DNA from: Durusdinium trenchii
Lineage: Eukaryota; Sar; Dinophyceae; Suessiales; Symbiodiniaceae
DNA: 64,000 nt
Assembly: GCA_963970005.1 (NCBI GenBank)
Contig: CAXAMN010001237.1
Span: 1 to 64,000, forward strand
Direction: 5' to 3'
Shown: positions 49,913-58,322 of the stretch, piece by piece
Numbering within the stretch: the stretch's first letter is position 1
How the letters are laid out: each line of letters starts with the position of its first letter
Notes under the pieces: generated by a model
The model's input: the letters and a program-made list of their open reading frames with translations, nothing else
Told to the model about the DNA's origin: nothing
Database searches by the model: none
Program-made: the position numbers and the translations under genes

Positions 49913-52842
49913 TACTACCATGCTTGGACAATCTTGAAAGACTTCGAGCAAAGCATAGCGCGCAGAAAGTGTCCTCGCCCAATACTGGATGCAAAATGCT
50001 TGAAACAATAAAGGACATTCATCTCAAACATCCTCAAACCCTCTGCCAGCCCATGCTTACTTGGCACAAGCAATGCAGACCGCTAGACCGCTTTGCAAAT
50101 CGGTTCTCTGGGCTTTTCGGCAGAAACACGCAACTTCGGCATCTCCGAACTGCTTCTTCTAGAACTAGCGCGTGCGAGAGAGAGAGAGAGGTCCTGCTTG
50201 GCGTGCCCCCTGCGCTGAGCGTTGCAGGTCTTCCGAATCGGCCGAATCGGCACGAGCAGTGTTGGTGCCTTCTGTGAGGTCATGAGTCATTGGGCTATGG
50301 GTCAAGAACCTCCCCAAAACTCTGGAGTCACGGCCTCTTGAATGAAGGGTCTTGCGAGCCTTGTCGCAGTGATAGTCACACCCTCGACACCTTGCTGGAA
50401 CGTCTTACATCGGAGAAGAAAGGCCTCAATGATGGCCACTCCAGTCCCGGTTTTTTACACCGACCAACCCGGGAAAATTCATGGGCTACGCCGCCCCACC
50501 AAAGAAACCATTCCAAACGAGAGACCGGTTTCAGATCCAATAGGTCCGCCCATTTCACCCGACAGTCTTCCGTTTTGACCTCCGACCTGGTGGCCAGCCA
50601 TGGGGGGTCTCTGCACGGCTGCAGGGGTCAAGCCAACGGCATCCTGTCAGAAGCTAAGGGTAGGGTCCGGCTCGAAGGCTCGAAGGGTCTGGCTCCAGCA
50701 AAAATAGGTGATCAAGGCGAAAAGGTCGCAAGTCGCAAACTTCTTGGGGTGTTATCCTGTTACAGTCAACTGTGCACTGTGCAATTGTTGACTTTGGGAT
50801 TTTGACTTTGGTGGATGCTTCTGGAATGCCACCGCCTTCCTAGTGGAAAGCGTCCTGCAAAAGCCAAGCCGTAACTGTACAAAAAGACCGATGACGGGCT
50901 CACAGCCCCCGCTTTCAGTGCTTCAGAACCCGCCTGCGACGGGTAGAATGTCCCGTGCGGCTCGAAAAGGGGGGAGGGCTTCTCTGTGAACTGGAAAATG
51001 TGAAGGTCTCACTTCAGGTGCTTTCCTCCGTGGCATGCTGTGATTACACAACCCAGGAGGCAGGTCGATGGAAGAAGGCCCTACCGTGTGCGAACCCGCG
51101 CTTCATACAATGCCATGGGATGTGCATTGGACACCACATCCCACTTGCCTTACATGGTCAGGTCACCGGAAAAAGGGAAGCAAGCTCCCCATGCCGATGC
51201 CCGATGCCCGGTGCCGCACTGGCTCAGGGAGTCGGACTCGACTCAAGGACTCGAAAGCGGAGGAGAAACCCGGTCCTCATCCGTCACCTGGTACTTGCTT
51301 GCCCTCAGGTGTCCAAATGCTTTGGCAGACACTCGCCGGCATGTTTGGGGAAGGCTTTGGCCAACAGGAGGGGGAGTCCAAAGATATACATAAATTAAAA
51401 AATATATATATATACATATAATATATATATATATGGCATTCTGTGGCACCATCTTTGGAACAAAGCCAGCCTCCACCTCCCCAACTCCACACACCCACCC
51501 GGCCGGACCCCAAACTCCCGCCTGTGGCGTTCAACAAAGGCGCTGCACCTGGGTCGGGTGGTCTGTTCGAGATATATCCGAAGACTTCCTCTCTGGTGGG
51601 CAACGTGGACTTCCAGTCGAAAATCCACCGATGGTGTTGCTATGCTGCTACATTAAAGGCATCACATCACTACTGTTTCGGAGGACCGCCATGCTCAGTG
51701 ACCCAGGTATCACCTAGGCAAACTATCAAGGTGCCTGGGCACCAACGGGTTGGCAGAACGCGGCGGAACGCATGAGAACGGATGCCGCCTTCACCGACGA
51801 GTCTGAGGAACTCACCAGGATTCCAGCATTGAAATCTTTGGCACGGAACCGCTTCCAGCCTGGCCAGGTCTTGGGCATCGGAAGCAGCCAGAACTGAACA
51901 CAGCTCACCACACCCTGCCGGAAATTGGCCAGTGCCATAGGGCCTCACTCTGGGCCATCAAAGGGGTGTGCTGGCGGTTTGGGTTGCTGCAACCCTCCGG
52001 AAGGCCAAAACCATCAACAGACCAACATAATCGAACCCCGCCTGAGTTGGACCTCAGGTGTGGCAAGCGCCCCGGCGGCCCAACACGCTGTGGGCCTCCG
52101 ATGTCCTGGCCAGCACGGCGGATGGTCGAGTGGTTTTTGGCAGGGCGGCAGCTAAAGGAAAAAAAGGTTCTACAATGTCCTACTCCGGCCCTGAACCTCT
52201 AACAGTCTCAGAACCTTGTGAACCTTCAGGCGATGTCTTCCTTCAGTTATCGTCTGCAATCCGCACAGCTTTTTGGTGCTGCTTTAACCTAATTCACGAA
52301 GTGGCCAATACCATCCGAAGCTTCAAGCATGAAAAAGGCCAAAAGTCTCTGGAACCTTGAGGTTCATGCCACTCAACCGACTCACCCTTGAAAAGGCTGC
52401 AATCTAAAAAGGGCCCTCAAAACATCCACTCCTGTTTCACCACATCTGGCGGCAGCGTCGGCCACGCACCTTCTTCAGGCACGCCTCAAGCGTCACAACA
52501 AGGGAGAGTGCTCGGAACAAGCTGTGCACAAAAGGACTCTAATACTCGAGATGAACGGAAGCTCCTGTCACCATGGGCAAGGTGTGTTTTGATGAACCCG
52601 ATGCATACTGTTTCTTGCTTCAGAGATCTTTGGAGGTCTTATATATCTTATAGATATATATATATATAAAGCAAGTGGATGCAAGTGGGATAAGGAGGAC
52701 TGCTCAGGCCCTGTCTCTTTGGAAGGTCACAACACACAGTTGCCGTACTTGCGACATGCCCGGCTCCACTTGCAGAAGCTCAGGCTCAAGCAGCAAATTC
52801 AAAAGGGAGCTCATCTAATACTATATGGAGTGATCCCAAAAC
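49913..52842. other. Region without a supportable gene
   Basis: Short open frames on both strands lack splice support or domains. AT-rich microsatellites lie at about 51395-51434 and 52648-52668. A protein-like minus-strand stretch at about 51700-51930 (GELCSVLAASDAQDLARLEA) may be an isolated exon. Confidence 0.4.
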
Positions 52843-53184
52843 ATGTCTCAACTTCTATCAGCTTTATTCTATCTGTTACTGTGCCACCTTAGGAGCACCT
52901 TATTAGGACTTTTTGCGCTGCAGGAAGAAACATCCACGGATCAGGCTGCTGAATTAGTCAGGGCGTTAGGCGTTCAGCAGGGTTTATTGGGTGTTCTTTC
53001 CAGCCTGTTTGTGGCTGTTGGTTGGTTTCCACCACAAGCTACTCAGCTACTATTTTTCGATGAAGTGAGTCGAACGTCGGAGATTGGACCCTGGCTCCAG
53101 CTCCACCAAGGGGTGGGACGGTGGGGGATGGTCGAGGACCAGGAGGTTTCACGAATCTTGGGCCGCCCAGGCGAAACTCCATGA
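52843..53184 (+). CDS. Small hydrophobic plus-strand ORF
   Basis: ATG at 52843, 113 codons. Hydrophobic segments are LLSALFYLLLCHLRSTLLGL and LLGVLSSLFVAVGWF, with AAELVRALGVQQ between. It could encode a small membrane protein or be an exon; no family recognised and no supporting signals. Confidence 0.3.
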   Translation: MSQLLSALFYLLLCHLRSTLLGLFALQEETSTDQAAELVRALGVQQGLLGVLSSLFVAVGWFPPQATQLLFFDEVSRTSEIGPWLQLHQGVGRWGMVEDQEVSRILGRPGETP

Positions 53185-53874
53185 GCTTGCGCACAGCTGC
53201 CCGGGCTTCCTGTGTTTCGGCATGAGGCTCTTTGGGTTTCTGGGCATTTGTACGTCAGGACGCGCATTCAACATCACCTTGATCTACATATGTCTACATA
53301 TTTGCGACCACCATCATAAGTTCAGAACAAGATACTGTTGTTCGCCTTCATGCCGTCTGCACCGTGGTGGGAAAAACCGTCGTCGCGTCTGTGTGATACA
53401 GCATAAATACATTGCACATCACTACTTCCGTGAAAAAATAGACCGCAGTCCCTGGCCCACAACGGAAAAGGGGTCGGATCTAGCAGTTCTCAGCATCTAC
53501 AGCAGTGACCAAGAATCAGCATGAGCATTCTGGATTTAGAGCACTGAACCTCCCAGTCTCGCAGCTGTCACGACCGGTCCTGAGGCACACCACAGCGGCC
53601 CAGCGGACACTGCCGCCCGCGCCGGAGCCAAGCCTGCAGGCAGTTTCCAAAGAGAGAAATGGGCATGGTGAAGCGCGAGCCTCACTGCAAGAGCAAATCC
53701 CACAGCGCAAAAAAACGGTCTTCTCAAGGTTTTTTGACCCATTGACTTGCACTTGGTCAAAGTCACCCGGCCACACTGTAGATCTCTGTAGGCTCTCTCT
53801 TCGCATCTAGTCTTCCTGGACATCTTGCGACCCCGAAACGCCCCCCAGACGCCCTGACCGACCGGCAGACCGGC

Positions 53875-54054
53875 CTTGATGCAGTCGCCATGGAAGCAAT
53901 GCCCACACGGCAACTGCCGCACCGAGGCGCCCGCCTCGGCACCGCCCAAGCAAATCGCACAGCTCCAAACCTGGGCAAAAGCCGCACACGCCGCACCCAC
54001 TGACCCGTGACCCGGCGTAGGGAATTGTTGAAAGGATGGACTATAGAGGTTCAT
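53875..54054 (-). CDS. RING-H2 finger protein exon
   Basis: The frame contains WSCAICLGG, then RQLPCGHCFHGDCIK: C-x2-C, about 13 residues, C-x-H-x2-H-x2-C, the first six ligands of a RING-H2 domain. It ends at a GC donor (ATCAAG then GCCGGT) before the last C-x2-C pair, which should be in the next exon at lower coordinates and was not identified. ATG at 54054 or an acceptor (GCCCAG then GTTTGG near 53973) may start the exon. Probable ubiquitin E3 ligase; substrate unknown. Confidence 0.65.
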
Positions 54055-54344
54055 GCTGGTTCATCCGCTGCTTGGGTGGGGGGAAAATGCCACTTTCCAA
54101 CATGTTGAGTCCTGAAGCAAGATGCGGCCTATGAAGTGGAGGATCAGTTGTCAGCTGAAGCGGGACCTTTTAGGACTATGCTGAAACACGCATCGGCTCA
54201 AAGCCTGTACTGGAAACAAGCAAAACATAGAAAAGCCATCCTGCGGAAAGCCAAGATGGACCTTTTCAACGGTTGTGGCAGGTGGCCCCAATTCGACTAC
54301 GTTTCATGTTGAATTTTGCAGTTTCAATACATATATATATATAT

Positions 54345-54626
54345 AAAGAAGCATTCAACTCACTTTTGATCCACTTCGCAGCGATATTGTCAACATTAAA
54401 TCGTCCAAGGAACAAACACAATAGTCGACTAACCGTCAGACCAAAAGGTTTCCCTACCTTTTTGGAGGGCGACCCATCACACCCGGCCACACCCTGGGTG
54501 AGTGGGATCCCCCGACTGCTCCACATTTGGTGAGCCACACCTCCTAACCACTGGTGGACCGACATGAAAAAATTAAAAATGAACGGTCATTTTCTTCGCT
54601 TCATGGCTTTCATTGGTCCCCTTCCA
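54345..54626 (-). repeat. B2 repeat (outer terminus) of the YR retrotransposon
   Basis: Copy of B1 lacking 19 bases, ending at AAAGAAGC beside an AT microsatellite. The duplicate of the recombinase 3' end here is non-functional. Confidence 0.9.
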
Positions 54627-54657
54627 GGAGCCACGGCTCCCGGGTGGTGAGGGGGGG
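54627..54657. other. 31-bp spacer with hairpin between A2 and B2
   Basis: GGAGCC-AC-GGCTCC forms a perfect 6-bp stem with a 2-base loop, followed by CGGGTGGTGA and G7. It may mark a recombination or strand-transfer site. Confidence 0.5.
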
Positions 54658-54725
54658 AGCTTGATGAAAAACACTGCGGAATCAAAGATACATTGAAGCT
54701 TCTTATCTAACGGGCCGTAGAGTCA
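54658..54725 (-). repeat. A2 repeat of the YR retrotransposon
   Basis: Second copy of A, directly abutting B1 (they share base 54725). Confidence 0.9.
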
Positions 54726-55025
54726 AAGAAGCATTCAACTCACTTTTGATCCACTTCGCAGCGATATTGTCAACATTAAATCGTCCAAGGAACAAACACA
54801 ATAGTCGACTAACCGTCAGACCAAAAGGTTTCCCTACCTTTTTGGAGGGCGACCCATCACACCCGGCCACACCCTGGGTGAGTGGGATCCCCCGACTGCT
54901 CCACATTTGGTGAGCCACACCTCCTAACCACTGGTGGACGCAGTTCCCTGACAATAGTCGACAGGAAAAAACGAAAAATGAACGGTCATTTTCTTCGCTT
55001 CATGGCTTTCATTGGTCCCCTTCCA
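54725..55025 (-). repeat. B1 repeat of the YR retrotransposon
   Basis: 301 bases repeated at 54345-54626, differing mainly by 19 extra bases near 54940-54958. It contains the last codons of the recombinase, so the repeat overlaps the gene end. Confidence 0.9.
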
Positions 55026-56125
55026 CGTCCCCCTGTTCTTCCGACAGGAGGCTCAAGTGTTGGAAAGGCTGGGCGTAAAAGAAAGTTCCTGTACACAGTC
55101 AAGTAAGGCTTCAGTTTCGGATCTTGTGGGGGTAATCGCATCTGGGCCAGGACTGCAAGGCCCTCATTGAGGTATAGGCGGGCACTTTTTTGCGTGTGCC
55201 ACCGCCCCTGTACAAGTATCCAATCGAGGTTTTGGCGCTTTTGAAAGAAAAACGTGGCCCCTCCTCGCCTGAGCGAGTACGGGCGGAACTGGAACGAAGC
55301 TACTCCAAGCTTCTCTAAAGCGTGGTTGAACAACTGTCGCCACTTTGGAGGCGTTGAAGTCATGGGCGCCCCTGCCGGCACTCCCTTCTTCCACTCTTTG
55401 ACCAGATGAACAATGGGCTCAAGCCCTAACACCACACTTTCTGCGCCATGCCGCTTCCCGCCTTTCGTGAACCCCAAGCTGATTACAGCTTGAAGAGCAC
55501 CTTTTGCACAATCAATGTGACTAGAAAGTAAGCCAAGGACTTCACCCGTCCGCAGCATGCAGTAGTATCCTATCAGCAGTGAAAGCGCAAAGGAATGGTG
55601 GTTGCTAAAAATTGCCCATCCGGCCATAGCCTGGACAACATGTTCAGGCAAGGGTGGCGCCCTACTTGGTATTTCATTGTGTTGCCAAGTACGCAGGAGC
55701 CTCCAGGCTGCCGGCATATGGTTACGGAGGCCAGGTTGAGTGTCCTGCAAGCCTGCAAGCGTGTCACACGCTTGGCCGCGTCCTTTGCCGCTAGACCAGA
55801 GATGCTCGAGGTAGTCACAAACCAAGGGGTCAAGACGACGCTTGTCGGTAGGGAGGTGAAGGTTCTCCGCTTTGAGAAACTGCAAAAACCCATCAACAGC
55901 TTTGTCGTATCTCTTACGCGTGGCAGGTTGCACAGTCAGCCCTTTGAGGCTACCGAGTTGTTTCCGCATCTTTGCTCGCTCCTGTTCTGTTCCTCCTTCT
56001 AAAATTCGCTTAGGCATTTCTAAACTTGGTCTTGACACGAGACCCCCAACGGCTTGGCTTGTCCGCCGGGTTCGTGTCGGTCGACACATATGCCCAAAAG
56101 AACTGCGAGTTGGAACAGAGAACAA
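54986..56125 (-). CDS. Tyrosine recombinase (integrase)
   Basis: About 380 residues, intact. After a helical SAM-like N-terminal domain (about 55-150), the catalytic domain shows LRTGEVLGL with Arg192, a TKGGKR turn with candidate Lys221/224, YSLRRGGAT with Arg286 (Tyr-Ser in place of the usual His), GRWH with Trp309, and nucleophile Tyr318 in SARLYL. It ends PMKAMKRRK inside the B1 repeat. It would integrate circular cDNA without target duplications. This is the only element gene here with no visible break. Confidence 0.85.
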   Translation of the reverse strand: MFSVPTRSSFGHMCRPTRTRRTSQAVGGLVSRPSLEMPKRILEGGTEQERAKMRKQLGSLKGLTVQPATRKRYDKAVDGFLQFLKAENLHLPTDKRRLDPLVCDYLEHLWSSGKGRGQACDTLAGLQDTQPGLRNHMPAAWRLLRTWQHNEIPSRAPPLPEHVVQAMAGWAIFSNHHSFALSLLIGYYCMLRTGEVLGLLSSHIDCAKGALQAVISLGFTKGGKRHGAESVVLGLEPIVHLVKEWKKGVPAGAPMTSTPPKWRQLFNHALEKLGVASFQFRPYSLRRGGATFFFQKRQNLDWILVQGRWHTQKSARLYLNEGLAVLAQMRLPPQDPKLKPYLTVYRNFLLRPAFPTLEPPVGRTGGRGRGPMKAMKRRK

Positions 56126-56516
56126 GAGCGTTGATGCGCGACATAGTTGCCCTCAGGCGCCTAGAGCTGGTTCTGCCACGCGTCAGAGCGTGCAGACATA
56201 CCAATGAATCCGTGAGATGCAACATGCGGCGGTTGAAGTGCCCACAATGCTCGATACGCCAACGCACACTGTTGAGGATCGCCCTGAGCTCGAGAGAGTT
56301 GATGTGCTCCTTCCCGCGCCGCCATTTCCATCCGGTGACCACCCGCCACCGCCAGAGCTTGGCTGGGATGGTGGCCCTCAAACGATGGAACTTGACAAGC
56401 TGGGTGCTTGGGGTACTCAGCGGTATATCCTCACCCTTCATGCTCACCATGTTGCACAACTTGAATGCCAAGTCCTGCTCTGACCCTGCCCCTGGTTGAG
56501 CGCGTCGCAGAGGCAA
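56010..56516 (-). CDS. RNase H remainder (catalytic E, D, D)
   Basis: It reads EHINSLELRAILNSVRWRIE with Glu76, MLHLTDSLVCLHALTRGR with Asp103, and STDTNPADKPSR with Asp152, the later RNase H motifs of DIRS/Ty3-type elements. With the TCSDAS strand before the methyltransferase this completes one RNase H split by an inserted DNMT. Confidence 0.75.
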   Translation of the reverse strand: MPLRRAQPGAGSEQDLAFKLCNMVSMKGEDIPLSTPSTQLVKFHRLRATIPAKLWRWRVVTGWKWRRGKEHINSLELRAILNSVRWRIEHCGHFNRRMLHLTDSLVCLHALTRGRTSSRRLRATMSRINALVLCSNSQFFWAYVSTDTNPADKPSRWGSRVKTKFRNA

Positions 56517-56521
56517 CCTGA

Positions 56522-56690
56522 CTAGCCGTCCTGGATGGTCTCAGCGGCACCGGGACGGGTCTTATCGACCACATCTTGGGGGGTCATGGGTGTGTCACCC
56601 ACGAGGCGTGAGATCAACTGGCTTAGAAGCCATCCGACCACCGGCACGCTCCAAGAATTCCCAAGCAATGTAAGCCGCCGATCCAGGTAC
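56522..56690 (-). CDS. DNA methyltransferase motif X (LTLLGNSWSVPVV)
   Basis: In the frame whose codon starts include 56665, the sequence reads RRLTLLGNSWSVPVVGWLLS, the GNSW.VPV motif X that closes the DNMT fold, and stops at TAG 56524-56522. RNase H resumes in another frame just after. Confidence 0.7.
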
Positions 56691-57036
56691 CCGTCCTCCT
56701 TGCGTTCACTCTTGGAGCAGCATCCTGCCGTATAGTATAATAGTGGACTGGAAATCCAAGCATGACCTCGCGTTCGGCGACTGATGGCACGCGAACCTCC
56801 CCCTGGCGATTGACCAAGCCACGCCGGTCCATATATTGGTATGGGGGGAACCGATGAAGGTCATCACCCCAACGTTTGAGCTCATGAGCGGCACACTCAC
56901 GCAACCCTGCTGGCTTCCTACCGGGAGTTGATGACGGCCTGGAGGTTGCAAAGGTAGGGAAAGATGTGGTCGGATCCACTTTGTCCCAGCCGGCCTCCAA
57001 GACCTCTGCTAGCTCCTGCCTCGCAAAAGGCATCAT
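56690..57036 (-). CDS. DNA methyltransferase, C-terminal target-recognition region and motif IX
   Basis: It reads FARQELAEVLEAGWDKVDPT, AAHELKRWGDDLHRFPPYQY and RVPSVAEREVMLGFPVHYYT. The last piece is the R..S..ERE..LGFP pattern of motif IX. The frame shifts again near 56690. Confidence 0.65.
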
Positions 57037-57314
57037 ACATTGACTGCCTGCGTCGTGTCAAGAGTTGCACCTTCCCCCCTCAACAAGCTCCCAAGTGCAC
57101 CAATACAAGCGCGGCCTGTGACACCAAGTAAGGTTCCAGCATCGATATGCACTGGTTGTTCTCCGAAATCTCTGCTCATGTGGTCCCTGTCAACATGGTC
57201 CATGGAGCTCACACTCTCCATCAAGGTATGCACTTGGCACCACCGAAAGTGCCCCTTGACCAGCTGCGTGATCCTTGAGACGTGAACGTACAAGCATGAC
57301 CGTGCGTCGCGCAA
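57033..57314 (-). CDS. DNA methyltransferase, motif VI region (shifted frame)
   Basis: It reads ARSCLYVHVSRITQLVKGHF, RWCQVHTLMESVSSMDHVDR and DHMSRDFGEQPVHIDAG. MESVSSMD stands where DNMT motif VI (ENV) is expected. It overlaps the next segment's frame near 57033-57050. Confidence 0.65.
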   Translation of the reverse strand: MRDARSCLYVHVSRITQLVKGHFRWCQVHTLMESVSSMDHVDRDHMSRDFGEQPVHIDAGTLLGVTGRACIGALGSLLRGEGATLDTTQAVNV

Positions 57315-57317
57315 TGC

Positions 57318-57573
57318 CCCCCTTGCGATCAGCGTTTAGCCCCGAGACGCCTTGACACGGCGGTCCGGCACCAATCAAGACCAATGCTGCCTGCGAGAGC
57401 TTCAGGCTCCAACCCCTGACGTCTTCATCCTGCACTGCCGCCACGTCATCACAGTGGAGGACTCCTGGATAGTGCGACTCGACAACCCTACGCGCTGTTG
57501 CCTCCTTTTCAACAGAGATGTACCCCAGGACAGAGACTCCTTGTAGCTCAGTGGCCACTCGAAGCGCTCCTAT
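57318..57573 (-). CDS. C5-cytosine DNA methyltransferase, motifs I to IV
   Basis: It reads IGALRVATELQGVSVLGYIS, VEKEATARRVVESHYPG, then LIGAGPPCQGVSGLN with the PCQ catalytic Cys codon at 57357-57355. GxGALR, a VEK acidic residue and PCQ are motifs I, II and IV of DNMTs. The frame is lost at the C6 run at 57317-57322. The enzyme would methylate cytosine in DNA; as it sits inside a retroelement, self-methylation of cDNA is the proposed role for such enzymes. Confidence 0.8.
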
Positions 57574-58322
57574 CCGTCGAAGAGCCCTATCACTACCACC
57601 TGCAACGAGTCCAGGGGCTGAAGCCTCTGCCCCCGCAAGCCACCTGCCACAGCCATGCTGCCCACCGAAGTCAGGCCTGCTGATCGGCATACTCCACCCC
57701 CGCTCAGTGAGGCGTCGGAACAAGTCACCATGGGGTGCACCTCAGTGCGGAAGTCCATTCGCACCAGCGGCAAGAGACAGAGGTACCTGACGAGCTCCAA
57801 CCTGCGCTCCGGTGGCAAGACCTGATACCTAGCCTCCACATTGTTGAAACTCTCAATGAAACGCCACACCGCGTTGAGGGCACCCAACATCGGTCTCCGA
57901 AACATGGAGAAGTAGACCAGGCCCCCGCAAACGACCTGCATCTGTCGCTGACTGACCTGCCGTTGCTGCATCAGGGTGATCGCCAGGCTGAAGTACTTCT
58001 CCTGTTTAGCCTCCTTGGGTATTGCAACTCCACGGAGGCCATCCACCGTTGCACCCTGGAGTTCACACCTCGACGAACGCTCCACGGCCTTCTTCACGTT
58101 CCTCGGGACCTCCCAGCGCTCATACTCCTGGCGCAGTGCCAGAATCCCTTCCGGCACCGTTCCTTCGACTTCAACCATGCCAGTTGCAACCACCTTCTCC
58201 AGGACGTCATAGTTGTCCAGGTAGACACGCCAACAGGGGTTAGCCACGGTGAAGCTCCTATCCTTCCGCAGCTCGGCACCGTCCACGTGTGCTGCCCTAC
58301 CGTCAACTGTTGACCAACGCAC
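57570..58322 (-). CDS. Reverse transcriptase motif C, thumb, RNase H first strand and DNMT motif I
   Basis: Counting from GTG 58322, motif C is YLDN (Tyr34-Asn37), Asp-Asn rather than Asp-Asp. TCSDASLSGGG with Asp203 is the first catalytic strand of RNase H. The frame then runs straight into VVVIGLFDG (242-250), the start of C5-methyltransferase motif I, and stops at TAG 57572-57570. The rest of motif I (IGALRVA) is in the next frame, one base away. Confidence 0.75.
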   Translation of the reverse strand: MRWSTVDGRAAHVDGAELRKDRSFTVANPCWRVYLDNYDVLEKVVATGMVEVEGTVPEGILALRQEYERWEVPRNVKKAVERSSRCELQGATVDGLRGVAIPKEAKQEKYFSLAITLMQQRQVSQRQMQVVCGGLVYFSMFRRPMLGALNAVWRFIESFNNVEARYQVLPPERRLELVRYLCLLPLVRMDFRTEVHPMVTCSDASLSGGGVCRSAGLTSVGSMAVAGGLRGQRLQPLDSLQVVVIGLFDG

